A stretch of DNA of 64,000 nt from assembly GCF_042655485.1 (NCBI RefSeq), contig NZ_JBHSMC010000025.1:62001-126000 (forward strand), written 5' to 3'. The translations under genes and the position numbers were made by a program. Under the pieces are notes generated by a model. It saw only the letters and a program-made list of their open reading frames with translations. It made no database searches and was not told the DNA's origin. Every line of letters starts with the position of its first letter. The stretch's first letter is position 1. Origin of the DNA: Lederbergia graminis. Lineage in GTDB: Bacteria > Bacillota > Bacilli > Bacillales > Bacillaceae_C. Positions 26,839 through 35,919 of this stretch are shown in pieces.

Positions 26839-28773
26839 ATGATTGTTGAAAAAGCAAAGAACAGCGTAAAGATAAGTGATAAGTTTTGGGGACATTATCA
26901 AGAAGTTGTGCGCGAACAAGTTATTCCATACCAATGGGAAGCATTGAACGATAGGCTACCTAACACTGCACCGAGTCATGCAATTGAGAATTTCCGAATT
27001 GCAGCAGGTGAAGCGGAAGGTGAGTTTTATGGAATGGTGTTTCAAGATAGTGATGTCGCAAAATGGCTGGAGGCGGTTGCGTTTAGCCTTGAAACAAAAC
27101 CAAATCCAGATCTAGAAAAAACAGCGGATGAAGTAATTGAGTTATTAGGTAGAGCGCAAGGGGAAGATGGTTATCTCAATACGTATTATACCGTAAAAGA
27201 ACCAGAGAAACGCTGGACGAATGTACGTGATAATCATGAACTTTATTGTGCGGGACATTTAATTGAAGCGGCTGTCGCCTACTATCGTGCAACAGGGAAA
27301 GATAAATTTCTAAATATTATGATCAAATATGCTGATTACATTGATACTGTTTTTGGCCCAGAAGAGGATAAGATTAAAGGTTATCCAGGCCATCAGGAGA
27401 TTGAGCTAGCACTTGTGAAATTATATGATGTAACGGGCAATAAAAAATACTTAAACTTAAGTAAGTTTTTCATAGATGAAAGAGGAAAGCAACCACATTA
27501 TTTTGAAATAGAGAAAAAAGAAAGAAGTGATTCAAATCGGTTCTTCTTTAATATTAGTTACGCCTATAATCAAGCTCATAAACCTGTCCGCGAACAGAAA
27601 GAAGCAGTGGGTCATGCAGTACGTGCCGTGTATATGTATACAGCAATGGCAGACTTAGCCGCAAAAACAAATGATCCAGAATTGAAAAAGGTTTGTGAAA
27701 CATTATGGGAAAATGTAACACGGAAACAGATGTATATTACCGGAGGTATCGGCTCCATGGTATTTGGTGAAGCATTCTCCTTTGATTATGACCTTCCAAA
27801 CGATTTATCTTATACTGAAACATGTGCATCGATTGCGCTCGTATTTTGGGCAAATCGCATGCTAGATTTAGATATTAATAGTCAGTATGCAGATATTATG
27901 GAACTTGCCTTATATAATGGCACAATAAGTGGCATGGATCTCGATGGTAAAAAGTTCTTTTACGTGAACCCATTAGAAGTTTTACCAGAAGCTAGCCAAA
28001 AACGTGGAGACAAACGTCATATAAAATCAGTACGACAAGGCTGGTTTGGCTGTGCATGTTGTCCGCCAAACTTAGCTAGATTAATTGCATCGATTGGCCA
28101 CTATATCTATTCACAAAAAGAAAAAGAGCTATTTGTCCATCTCTATATGGGGAATGACGCGAAGTTTGAAATAGATGGGAAAGAGGTTCTTCTCTCCCAA
28201 CACACTAATTACCCTTGGGATGGCAATGTTGAGATTCATGTATCAACGGAGTTGCAAACAGACTTTATGATTTCTCTTCGTGTTCCAGGTTGGGCAAGAA
28301 AAGTTATCGTAAAAATTAATGGTCAGCTCATTGATCATGAGTCATTAATGAAAGATGGGTACATTCGTCTTCAACGGAATTGGAAGAAGGACGACAAAAT
28401 TGAGCTCATTCTACCAATGGAAGTTGAGCGGATTCAGGCAAATCCATTAGTGCGGCATAATAATGGAAAAGTGGCACTACATCGTGGGCCAGTCGTTTAT
28501 TGCTTGGAGGAAGTTGATAACGGAAAAAACTTACACGGTATTTTCTTACCAAGAACAGCGGAATTACAAGCAGAATTTAACCCTGATTTACTCGATGGAG
28601 TTGTGGAAATAAAAGGACTCGCAGAGAGAGTAAGTGAGAAAGATTGGGGAAATCATTTATATCGTCGAGCTGAAACGAACACAACACCTATAGAAATAAA
28701 AGCAATTCCATACTACGCATGGTGCAACCGCGAACCTGGAGAAATGCTTGTTTGGGTGAATGAGAAGAATTAA
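26839..28773 (+). CDS. Beta-L-arabinofuranosidase, GH127
   Basis: A 644-residue homologue of Bifidobacterium HypBA1. The zinc/nucleophile centre is conserved: Glu327 and Cys329 in SYTETCAS, and Cys407/Cys408 in GCACCPPN, with spacing matching HypBA1 Glu338, Cys340, Cys417 and Cys418. It releases L-arabinose from beta-1,2-linked arabinofuranosides such as those on hydroxyproline-rich plant glycoproteins, inside the cell (no signal peptide). It lies 114 bp after the GH4 gene and may be co-transcribed with it. A strong bidirectional terminator follows. Confidence 0.94.
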   Translation: MIVEKAKNSVKISDKFWGHYQEVVREQVIPYQWEALNDRLPNTAPSHAIENFRIAAGEAEGEFYGMVFQDSDVAKWLEAVAFSLETKPNPDLEKTADEVIELLGRAQGEDGYLNTYYTVKEPEKRWTNVRDNHELYCAGHLIEAAVAYYRATGKDKFLNIMIKYADYIDTVFGPEEDKIKGYPGHQEIELALVKLYDVTGNKKYLNLSKFFIDERGKQPHYFEIEKKERSDSNRFFFNISYAYNQAHKPVREQKEAVGHAVRAVYMYTAMADLAAKTNDPELKKVCETLWENVTRKQMYITGGIGSMVFGEAFSFDYDLPNDLSYTETCASIALVFWANRMLDLDINSQYADIMELALYNGTISGMDLDGKKFFYVNPLEVLPEASQKRGDKRHIKSVRQGWFGCACCPPNLARLIASIGHYIYSQKEKELFVHLYMGNDAKFEIDGKEVLLSQHTNYPWDGNVEIHVSTELQTDFMISLRVPGWARKVIVKINGQLIDHESLMKDGYIRLQRNWKKDDKIELILPMEVERIQANPLVRHNNGKVALHRGPVVYCLEEVDNGKNLHGIFLPRTAELQAEFNPDLLDGVVEIKGLAERVSEKDWGNHLYRRAETNTTPIEIKAIPYYAWCNREPGEMLVWVNEKN

Positions 28774-28837
28774 ACTAACAATACTCTGAAATGTGTAGCT
28801 ATACCGCTACCGATTACCAGAAAAAATTTCAAATAGG

Positions 28838-28886
28838 AAAGCCAAACTATGTTAAAAATGATGTAAGCATAGTTTGGCTTTTTATT
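28838..28886. terminator. Bidirectional terminator between GH127 gene and minus-strand AraC gene
   Basis: Perfect 14-bp stem AAAGCCAAACTATG / CATAGTTTGGCTTT, with T-runs on both strands. Confidence 0.85.
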
Positions 28887-28911
28887 TCTCTCATTATTTT
28901 TTGCCCCTGTC

Positions 28912-29805
28912 TCAATCAATCACTAAATAATCCACAGGTATCTTATTTTTACTTTCGCGAAACATCCCCGGAGACATCCCAATCCTCTTTAAAAACACTT
29001 TGCTAAAATAATTCCCATTTGAATAACCGACTTCCATTGCAACATCTTCAATAGACTTATTCGTCAAACGCAATAATTCGATTGCTTTATCGATTCGAAT
29101 CTTTGTTAAATATTGGATTGGAGTGAGGGTAGTCACTTTATGGAAAAGTCTTGTGAAATGGTATTTTGATAGTCCAGAAGCATCCACGATATCATCTAAA
29201 CCAATTTGTTTACTAAAATTATTTTGCATAAAGATGATGGCTTTCGTTACCGCTTCTGGCCATTTCTCAGGTGATGAGGCAATATTTTGAGCATATCGAT
29301 ATAATTCCATAATGAATGCGTATCCAAAAGTAGAAGCTTGAAAGGAATCACTAATTTTTTTGCTAGAAACCTCTTCAAATATAGTAAACCATAACTTTAT
29401 TAAATCCGAATCTGGACTTACCTGAATAATATGTCCTTTTGTTTCTTGTAAATATTGATATGTTTTCCTTGCTTCATTCCCATATAACGTAATGTGAATG
29501 AATTCCCAAGCATCACTTGATTGCGGTAAAAAATACCGGTGGTTACTCGGAATTTGTACAAGAAATGCATCTCCGGCTTCTAATGTGTGATACTGGCCAT
29601 TAATTTCAATTGCACCTTTACCAGATAATGTGTATTGAAACACACACTTTCCAATTTCATCTCGTTCCATTCCATGCCAATTATACGTATGCGTTTTCAC
29701 TTCTTCCCAGCCCATTGAATAAAGACCAACGATATCTTCTTGATGTTGTCCTTTAAAAAGAAATCCATACGATTGATAATTCTTACTTTGTAGATCAAAA
29801 GGCAA
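28912..29805 (-). CDS. AraC family transcriptional regulator
   Basis: A 297-residue regulator with an N-terminal cupin-type effector domain (GAIEINGQYHTLEAGDAF) and a C-terminal AraC DNA-binding domain (GYSNGNYFSKVFLKRIGMSP). It begins at TTG; AGTAGGG lies upstream. It is convergent with the GH127 gene. It probably senses a sugar from the arabinan pathway and activates one of the neighbouring operons; which one is unclear. Confidence 0.88.
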   Translation of the reverse strand: MPFDLQSKNYQSYGFLFKGQHQEDIVGLYSMGWEEVKTHTYNWHGMERDEIGKCVFQYTLSGKGAIEINGQYHTLEAGDAFLVQIPSNHRYFLPQSSDAWEFIHITLYGNEARKTYQYLQETKGHIIQVSPDSDLIKLWFTIFEEVSSKKISDSFQASTFGYAFIMELYRYAQNIASSPEKWPEAVTKAIIFMQNNFSKQIGLDDIVDASGLSKYHFTRLFHKVTTLTPIQYLTKIRIDKAIELLRLTNKSIEDVAMEVGYSNGNYFSKVFLKRIGMSPGMFRESKNKIPVDYLVID

Positions 29806-30006
29806 TATTTTACCCTACTTTCATTTATTTTTACCATTGAAGGAAACGTTGGGAAAAATTATCATGAATATACAACACTTATATCTTACTGAATAAACAC
29901 AATCAATACAATGATGGAGCAATATTTTATTGCAAATGGCAAGGAGGGTGGTTACTGTAAAATGTAAGGGGGTTTGCAGTGGTAAGTAATTGAGTTAGCA
30001 AAAAGA

Positions 30007-30105
30007 GAGGTTTCGTTTATTCCCGTCGAAGGTAACTCAGGAGATATGGTTGTAGATACATTTGTTCTTCATGATAGAGGGACGGACGAAACATTTTTAG
30101 CCTAA
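30007..30105 (+). pseudogene. Short remnant of an unidentified coding sequence
   Basis: A 32-codon stretch ending in TAA reads like a real protein tail (FIPVEGNSGDMVVDTFVLHD, then RGTDETFLA) but has no start codon or ribosome site in frame. I cannot name the family. It lies in a 1.1-kb gene-poor segment that also holds a decayed binding-protein gene. Confidence 0.3.
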
Positions 30106-30224
30106 CGTCATTTGTAACAAAGGAAAGTGATGTGTTTTACATTAATTACTAGAGTCGTATAAAATCGATGAATCTTAAAAGCACTCTGACCTATATGATT
30201 ATTTAGTGCTTTTCTATTACTCCA

Positions 30225-30615
30225 TTATTCTGTTCCTTGCTTCAACTTCTCAATTTCTGTTCCCACCCGTTTCATTTCTGCTTCTTCAATTTTTTTCTGT
30301 TCTAGAAGCAATTTTACTATCTACAGATTAGTGTATAAATTGGCAAGCTTGTGTATCTAGCGGAGTATAACGTCGTACTGGGATGTTTTCCATTAATAGA
30401 GTCAGATAATCTATCATCCCAAATGCCTAGCTAGATATTTATTCACATGCTCTTGATACCATAGTGACTTTGTTGTGTGCTTCCATGCGGTTGGATCGAA
30501 TCATACACGAAGGTCTTCCACGCTTCCTCTGCTACATTCGTCACATTCTACGAAAGCCTCAACTGCTTCTTTATTTTTGCTTAAAACAGGAATAACAAAA
30601 GTAAGATGGACCTAC
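30225..30615 (-). pseudogene. Decayed sugar-binding protein gene (C-terminal part), paralogue of 7445 and 34524
   Basis: Read on the minus strand across several frames, this segment gives FVIPVLSKNKEAVEAFVE, AEEAWKTFVYDSIQP (30484-30534), SLWYQEHVNKYLA, NIPVRRYTPLDTQA (30361-30391 region) and TEIEKLKQ before a TAA (30225-30227). These line up in order with HVIPSQSQNKDAAWAFVE, SEEAWKVFTEHSIQP, TLPWYANHESEFLG, DIPVRRLTSLDGAA and AEIEKLKQ of the intact gene at 34524-35867. At least three frameshifts and several stops are needed, and the N-terminal two-thirds is gone. It is a dead third copy of this orphan family. Confidence 0.8.
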
Positions 30616-30664
30616 CCTTACATATCATTTTAATTTTGATTATAAAGTCATAGGACTAAGGTAA

Positions 30665-30682
30665 GTTGTACGTACTATTTTA
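30665..30682 (+). promoter_or_regulatory. AraR-like operator upstream of araN
   Basis: AGTTGTACGTACTATTTT with core TACGTA at 30669-30674. A weaker half-similar site, TGTTCGTACATGTT, lies at 30833-30846. Both are in the long leader before araN. Confidence 0.55.
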
Positions 30683-30907
30683 CTATAATAAATGACAGTT
30701 ATAGAGATTTTTCTGCAAAATTGGCTAAGTCCTCTGAACTAAAAACAAGGTAAAATGTCGTGAAAATATAGGCTTTTGACGGGTATGAAACAATGGTTTT
30801 GTTCTTGACTGACTTTTTGTGAGATGTTAACCTGTTCGTACATGTTGTTAATTAATCAACTTTTTTATCCATCAACTGTGGTTAGGAGGTGTAATTTGGA
30901 GCTTTAA

Positions 30908-30921
30908 TGATAGCGTTTTCA
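30908..30921 (-). promoter_or_regulatory. cre (CcpA) site upstream of araN
   Basis: On the minus strand TGAAAACGCTATCA matches the cre consensus TGNAANCGNWNNCW at every position. It is 28 bp before the araN start codon, a position suited to road-block repression by CcpA. Confidence 0.65.
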
Positions 30922-30948
30922 ATTTAAAGATAAATTGAAGGGGGATTA

Positions 30949-32280
30949 TTGATGAAAAAGCTACTTTTTACAATGCTTTTAGGGATGGTTGTATTTGCAC
31001 TAGCTGCTTGTGGTGGAAAAGACTCAAACAGTGATGCAGAGGAATCTAAAGTCATTGGTGGAGATGTTGAAGGTGCCACGGAATTGACGTACTGGACGTT
31101 TGCTGAATTACACATGGACTTCTTTGAAGATGCTGTTCCGAGGTGGAATGAGGAGAATCCGGATAGACCTATAAAACTAGTAGCAGAAACGTACCCTTTT
31201 GATCAAATGCATAATAATCTACTCATGTCACTACAATCGGGAAAAGGTGCCCCGGATCTTGCGGATATTGAAATTGGCCGCTTTCCAAACTTTTTGCAGG
31301 GTGAGCCTCAATTACTAGAGATGAATGAATATGTTGATCCAGAAATAGATAACTTTGTGCAATCGCGATTTGAGATATATGGAAAAGACGGGAAATATTA
31401 CGGTATGCCGACACACGTTGGTGCTTCAGTCATCTATTACAACAAGGAAATTATGGATAAAGCAGGAGTAGATATTGATTCCATTGTTACTTGGGATGAT
31501 TATGTGGAAGCAGGTAAACAGGTAGTTGAAAAAACAGATGCGATGATGACTACAGTTCATACTGGGGATTATATGACTTTTTGGCAAATGGTAAATCAAC
31601 AAGGATCGGACTGGTTTGATGAAAACGGAAATTTAACTGTGAATACAGAAACAAATGTAAATACACTACAATTTTTATATGACTTATTATATGAACATGA
31701 GATTGCAGAGCTAACACCAGGTGGAGAACCACATGCGGAAGAATTCTATGCTTACATGAATGATGGGAAAGCAGCTAGTGTTGTGATGCCATTGTGGTAT
31801 ATGGGTAGATTCACAGACTATATGGAAGACCTGAAAGGAAAAATGGTAATTCGTCCAATGCCGGCTTGGGAAGAAGGTGGAAATCGCTCAGCTGGTATGG
31901 GAGGTACAGGGACTGTAGTAACTAATCAAACAGAACATGCGGAACTTGCGAAAGATTTCCTAGCATTTGCGAAATTATCCAAAGAAGCAAATATCAAGTT
32001 ATGGACAGTGTTAGGATTTGATCCGCCGCGTTGGGATGTTTGGGAAGATGAGGCAGTAAAAGCTGATAATAAATACTATCAATTTTTTGGTAATGATATT
32101 TTCGATACTCTCCTAGATATTCGAGATGAAATTAATGCTGTAAATATTACAGAATATACACCAGCAGTTGCTACCGAGATAAATACCAATGTATTTAATA
32201 GTGTGCTCAGACAGAAAACACAAACTGCGAAAGAAGCATTAGACCAAGCGCAGGAAGCAGTGGAAAGTGGCATGAAATAG
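30949..32280 (+). CDS. araN: Arabino-oligosaccharide-binding lipoprotein AraN
   Basis: A 443-residue lipoprotein (lipobox LAAC) closely resembling B. subtilis AraN; shared stretches include LTYWTFA, YPFDQMHNNLL, YGMPTHVGASVIYYNKEIMD and KLWTVLGFDPPRWDVW. It captures arabino-oligosaccharides for the AraPQ permease. Start ATG behind GAAGGGGGA. AraR-like and cre sites lie upstream. A stable hairpin without T-run separates it from araP, which may keep binding-protein mRNA in excess over permease mRNA. Confidence 0.95.
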   Translation: MMKKLLFTMLLGMVVFALAACGGKDSNSDAEESKVIGGDVEGATELTYWTFAELHMDFFEDAVPRWNEENPDRPIKLVAETYPFDQMHNNLLMSLQSGKGAPDLADIEIGRFPNFLQGEPQLLEMNEYVDPEIDNFVQSRFEIYGKDGKYYGMPTHVGASVIYYNKEIMDKAGVDIDSIVTWDDYVEAGKQVVEKTDAMMTTVHTGDYMTFWQMVNQQGSDWFDENGNLTVNTETNVNTLQFLYDLLYEHEIAELTPGGEPHAEEFYAYMNDGKAASVVMPLWYMGRFTDYMEDLKGKMVIRPMPAWEEGGNRSAGMGGTGTVVTNQTEHAELAKDFLAFAKLSKEANIKLWTVLGFDPPRWDVWEDEAVKADNKYYQFFGNDIFDTLLDIRDEINAVNITEYTPAVATEINTNVFNSVLRQKTQTAKEALDQAQEAVESGMK

Positions 32281-32316
32281 TTTGAGTTTGATAGAGCAAT
32301 AGTATGTCTTTTCCTA

Positions 32317-32351
32317 GGGTTATTTTTCGAAAGTGCTTCGAAAAATAACCC
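32317..32351 (+). other. araN-araP intergenic hairpin
   Basis: Perfect 15-bp stem GGGTTATTTTTCGAA / TTCGAAAAATAACCC with a 5-base loop and no following T-run. It looks like a processing or mRNA-stability hairpin rather than a full terminator. Confidence 0.6.
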
Positions 32352-32380
32352 CTCTTGCAAATGAATGAAGGAGGGATTAT

Positions 32381-33325
32381 ATGTTACCAGCGTCTAAGAA
32401 CACAACAGCCACGCTTGCACCGATGAAAAAGCCTAATAAGCTCTTTAACTTCTTTAATTCAAAAAAAGTGGTTCCCTATATTTTTATAGCACCCTTTGTC
32501 ATAACATTTCTCATATTTACCCTTTATCCATCTATAAGGGCAATCATAATGAGTTTTCAAAGTATATTACCAGGACAAATAGAATTTGTTGGAACAGCTA
32601 ATTATTCGAGAATATTTAATCCAACTTTTTATAAGGCATTATCGAATACGACGATTTATGTCGTACTCACAGTTGTCATTTTAGTTACCGTTCCGATAAT
32701 TTTAGCTACTCTACTAAACTCTACTTTTGTGAAGATGAGGACAATTTATAGAGCGGCTTTATTCATTCCAGCATTAACTTCGACCATTGTAGCAGGGATG
32801 GTATTTCGTCTTATGTTTGGGGAAACAGATAATGCTGCAGCCAATCAAATTATGCATTGGTTAGGATTAAATTCAGTAGATTGGCGTTATCATGCATGGT
32901 CTGGAATGCTGTTAATGGTGTTACTTTGCTGTTGGCGTTGGATGGGGGTTAATATATTATACTTCCTCGCAGCATTGCAAAATGTTCCGAAAGAATTATT
33001 CGAAGCAGCAGACATCGATGGTGCCAACCGACTGCAAAAATTTCGATTTGTTACACTGCCGTTTTTGAAACCTGTAACAATCTTCGTTACGACGATATCC
33101 ATCATTAATGGTTATCGGATGTTTGAAGAGAGTTTTGTATTCTGGGAAGCAGGATCACCAGGTAATATCGGGTTAACGGTTGTTGGATACATTTATCAAC
33201 AAGGTATACAGCAAAATAACTTAGGGTTCGGAGCGGCTATTGGAGTTGTATTGATGATTATCATCTTTATAGTCAGCTTTATTCAATTAGTCCTGACAGG
33301 AGCATTTAAAAGGGGGGATGAATAA
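32381..33325 (+). CDS. araP: Arabino-oligosaccharide ABC transporter permease AraP
   Basis: A 314-residue CUT1 membrane permease, near-colinear with B. subtilis AraP (313 residues): SFQSILPGQIEFVG, RAALFIPALTSTIVAGMVFR and the EAA loop FEAADIDGANRLQKFRFV are recognisable. Six membrane segments are visible. It forms the channel with AraQ, whose gene starts directly after its stop. Energy must come from an ATPase encoded elsewhere (MsmX in B. subtilis). Confidence 0.96.
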   Translation: MLPASKNTTATLAPMKKPNKLFNFFNSKKVVPYIFIAPFVITFLIFTLYPSIRAIIMSFQSILPGQIEFVGTANYSRIFNPTFYKALSNTTIYVVLTVVILVTVPIILATLLNSTFVKMRTIYRAALFIPALTSTIVAGMVFRLMFGETDNAAANQIMHWLGLNSVDWRYHAWSGMLLMVLLCCWRWMGVNILYFLAALQNVPKELFEAADIDGANRLQKFRFVTLPFLKPVTIFVTTISIINGYRMFEESFVFWEAGSPGNIGLTVVGYIYQQGIQQNNLGFGAAIGVVLMIIIFIVSFIQLVLTGAFKRGDE

Positions 33326-34165
33326 GTGAAGAAGAGAGAAAATATTGGGTTGAAATGGATAGTGAACATTATGTTCGTTATAATTTCTTTCATTGCTTTA
33401 TTTCCAATACTAAGCTTATTACTATCTTCCTTTCGGCCATCCTCTGAGTTAATGCGAAATGGAATTAGTATTCAATTTGATATAAGCACATTAAATTTAG
33501 ATAACTATACGTATATATTTACAGAAGCAGGTAAGTACTGGTCGTGGTATGGCAATAGTTTAATAATTACTGTGATTACTATTATACTATCATTATTCTT
33601 TTCCTCCATGGTTGGTTATGCATTAGCAGTTTATGATTTTAAAGGTAGGAATTTTTTCTTCGTGCTAGTGTTGTTTATCTTAATGGTGCCGTTTGAAATC
33701 TTGATGCTTCCGCTATACCAGTTAATGATTAGTTGGGGATTTATTGATACATATACGGGTGTGATGCTCCCAGCTATCGTAGCGCCGATTGCTGTATTCT
33801 TCTTCCGACAATATGCATTAGGATTACCGAGGGAATTAATGGATGCAGCTCGGATAGATGGTTCTACAGAATATGGAATCTTCTTCCGAATTATGATGCC
33901 ATTAATGACACCAGCATTTGCGGCAATGGCAATCTTACAAGGATTGGGTAGTTGGAATAATTTCTTATGGCCATTAATCATTTTACGATCAAGTGATATG
34001 TTTACATTGCCGATTGGTCTCGCAACACTATTAACACCTTATGGGAACAACTATGATGTGCTCATTGCTGGATCCATGATGACAATAATTCCATTTATCA
34101 TTCTATTTGTCTTCTTCCAACGCTATTTCGTTGAAGGATTAACGGTTGGAGGAGTGAAGGGATAA
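33326..34165 (+). CDS. araQ: Arabino-oligosaccharide ABC transporter permease AraQ
   Basis: A 279-residue CUT1 permease similar to B. subtilis AraQ (281 residues): FSSMVGYALAVYDFKGRN, the EAA loop MDAARIDGSTEYGIFFRI and the end GLTVGGVKG. It begins at GTG immediately after the araP stop, so the two are translationally coupled. It is followed by a terminator hairpin. Confidence 0.96.
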   Translation: MKKRENIGLKWIVNIMFVIISFIALFPILSLLLSSFRPSSELMRNGISIQFDISTLNLDNYTYIFTEAGKYWSWYGNSLIITVITIILSLFFSSMVGYALAVYDFKGRNFFFVLVLFILMVPFEILMLPLYQLMISWGFIDTYTGVMLPAIVAPIAVFFFRQYALGLPRELMDAARIDGSTEYGIFFRIMMPLMTPAFAAMAILQGLGSWNNFLWPLIILRSSDMFTLPIGLATLLTPYGNNYDVLIAGSMMTIIPFIILFVFFQRYFVEGLTVGGVKG

Positions 34166-34193
34166 GTTCCTCTTTTCTAAGAGGGACTTTTTA
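34165..34193 (+). terminator. Terminator of the araNPQ operon
   Basis: Stem AGTTCCTCTT / AAGAGGGACT (one mismatch) followed by T5; begins in the araQ stop codon. Confidence 0.75.
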
Positions 34194-34250
34194 TAGGTGT
34201 ATTTGTCGAAAAATGCAACAAAATGTAAAACAGTAATTTCCATAAAAAGG

Positions 34251-34279
34251 TTGACTTCAAAAAAGAAGAAAAGTATTCT
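34251..34279 (+). promoter_or_regulatory. Sigma-A-type promoter of the second orphan binding-protein gene
   Basis: TTGACT at 34251-34256, 17-bp spacer, TATTCT at 34274-34279. The first ACCGGT operator starts 11 bp after the -10 box. Confidence 0.65.
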
Positions 34280-34290
34280 TGTAATATGCA

Positions 34291-34490
34291 ATTGGTACCG
34301 GTTTCATAACCTTATTCAATCTATTGGTACCGGTTGCAATAAAGTGCTTACTTTAACTATCCTTTCAAGCACAGTCGGTTTCAATTTTGCTTCCCCTTAA
34401 TTGAAACCGGTTGCGGTTGGAAGTGATCAACGGGGGGTTAGAAGAAACTGTAATTAATAATCTATTGGATGAAATGACACCGGTTTCAAT
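34291..34490 (+). promoter_or_regulatory. Cluster of four ACCGGT-centred LacI-type operators
   Basis: Four related near-palindromes precede the gene at 34524: ATTGGTACCGGTTTCAT (34291-34307), ATTGGTACCGGTTGCAAT (34323-34340), ATTGAAACCGGTTGCGG (34400-34416) and TGACACCGGTTTCAAT (34475-34490). The consensus is about ATTGNWACCGGTTNCAAT. The LacI regulator at 36045 is the obvious candidate to bind them. A fifth copy lies before the beta-galactosidase gene. Confidence 0.75.
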
Positions 34491-34523
34491 GTTTAAGTTG
34501 CACATATAATAGGAGGATAAAAA

Positions 34524-35867
34524 ATGAAGAAATCATTACAAACATTACTATTTTTAATTATTGCTATTTTAGTAGTTTCGGGATGTAGCAACAGTAATAA
34601 AACTTCAGATCAAAATAAAAATACGAATGAGGATAAAAGTTTAGAAGAGGAATTAACATTTGATACGTCACTAGAGGGGGAAATTACATTTTGGAATTTC
34701 CTTCCTAACATTTATGATGAAGTCATCGTTGAATTTAACAAGGTATACCCAAATATCAAAGTGAATCAAGTAGCAATGGGTTGGGAGATGCATGACAAAT
34801 TACAAACAGCATTGGCTGCTGGGACTGGAGCTCCGGATGTAGCAGTAGTGGAACAAGGTGCGTTCACTAGATATGGTGCAGATATGCTGGAAGATTTGTT
34901 GCAAGAGCCATATAATGCGGGGCGTTATCAAGATGATACTTCAGAATATAACTGGGAACGTTGGAAATCGATTGATGGCAAAAAGTTACTTGCGATGCCG
35001 TGGGATGTAACACCAGCAGTGTTTTACTATAGAGCAGATATTTATGAACAACACGGTCTACCAAGTGATCCAGAAGAACTTGGGGAATTTCTACAAGATG
35101 ATAAGAATGTAATCGAAGCAGCAAAAACACTTGCAGCAAATGATATTTATATGTTTGAATGGCGTGATTCACCTCCAAACCATTATGGAGATGGAACTGG
35201 ATACTTTGATTCAGAATTAAACTGGGTACGTAATAATGATAGAATGGTAGAACTACTTGACTTTGTTAAAGAAGGAGTACAAGTAGGGTGGTCTCCACAA
35301 ATTTCTGCGTTCTCTGATGAAGGAAAACAGCTAATTGCACAAGGGAAAACAGCCTCTTTTCCAGGTGGAAGTCATGCAGCTCGTGATATAGAGAACACAT
35401 TCCCTGATCAGGCTGGCAAATGGAGAGTGACAAGATATCCATTAGGTATCAATGCTGGTCTAGGTGGTTCAGCTCATGTCATTCCATCACAGAGTCAAAA
35501 CAAAGATGCTGCATGGGCATTTGTTGAGTTCATGAATCGTAGTGAAGAGGCATGGAAGGTATTTACAGAACACTCTATTCAACCAGGTTGGAATAGCATC
35601 TCAACATTACCATGGTATGCAAATCATGAAAGTGAATTTTTAGGTGGGCAAAAAGATTATGCATTCTACGATAAACTAGATGAAGATATTCCTGTAAGAA
35701 GATTAACGTCACTTGATGGTGCAGCATGGGAAATCTATATTGAATTAGTCGCAAAAGCAATTGACGAGAATATTGATTCAAAAACTACTATGAACCAAAT
35801 AGAAGATAGAGTTTATCGCGAACTTGGAGCGGAGATTGAAAAGCTGAAACAAGAAATTGGGCAATAA
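34524..35867 (+). CDS. Orphan sugar-binding lipoprotein, paralogue of the 7445 gene
   Basis: A 447-residue lipoprotein (lipobox VSGC) of the CUT1 binding-protein type, the same length as and highly similar to the product of 7445-8788. No permease gene is adjacent. Four ACCGGT operators and a clear promoter precede it, and the LacI regulator and GH2 beta-galactosidase genes follow, so its ligand is probably a galactose-containing oligosaccharide, unlike the arabinose-linked paralogue (inference). Start ATG behind AGGAGG. A hairpin follows the stop. Confidence 0.88.
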   Translation: MKKSLQTLLFLIIAILVVSGCSNSNKTSDQNKNTNEDKSLEEELTFDTSLEGEITFWNFLPNIYDEVIVEFNKVYPNIKVNQVAMGWEMHDKLQTALAAGTGAPDVAVVEQGAFTRYGADMLEDLLQEPYNAGRYQDDTSEYNWERWKSIDGKKLLAMPWDVTPAVFYYRADIYEQHGLPSDPEELGEFLQDDKNVIEAAKTLAANDIYMFEWRDSPPNHYGDGTGYFDSELNWVRNNDRMVELLDFVKEGVQVGWSPQISAFSDEGKQLIAQGKTASFPGGSHAARDIENTFPDQAGKWRVTRYPLGINAGLGGSAHVIPSQSQNKDAAWAFVEFMNRSEEAWKVFTEHSIQPGWNSISTLPWYANHESEFLGGQKDYAFYDKLDEDIPVRRLTSLDGAAWEIYIELVAKAIDENIDSKTTMNQIEDRVYRELGAEIEKLKQEIGQ

Positions 35868-35877
35868 TTCATCAGGT

Positions 35878-35902
35878 CCCTTTACAATGGAATTGTAAAG
35901 GG
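35878..35902 (+). terminator. Hairpin after the binding-protein gene
   Basis: Stem CCCTTTACAAT / ATTGTAAAGGG with a 3-base loop; no T-run, so termination strength is uncertain. Confidence 0.5.
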
Positions 35903-35919
35903 GCTCATCTATATTGAGT

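Noticed and set aside
28791..29006. 71-codon plus-strand frame after the GH127 gene
   Set aside because: It runs through the bidirectional terminator and into the antisense of the AraC gene.
34197..34400. 67-codon plus-strand frame before the second orphan binding protein
   Set aside because: It covers the promoter and two ACCGGT operators, has no ribosome site and no protein-like features.
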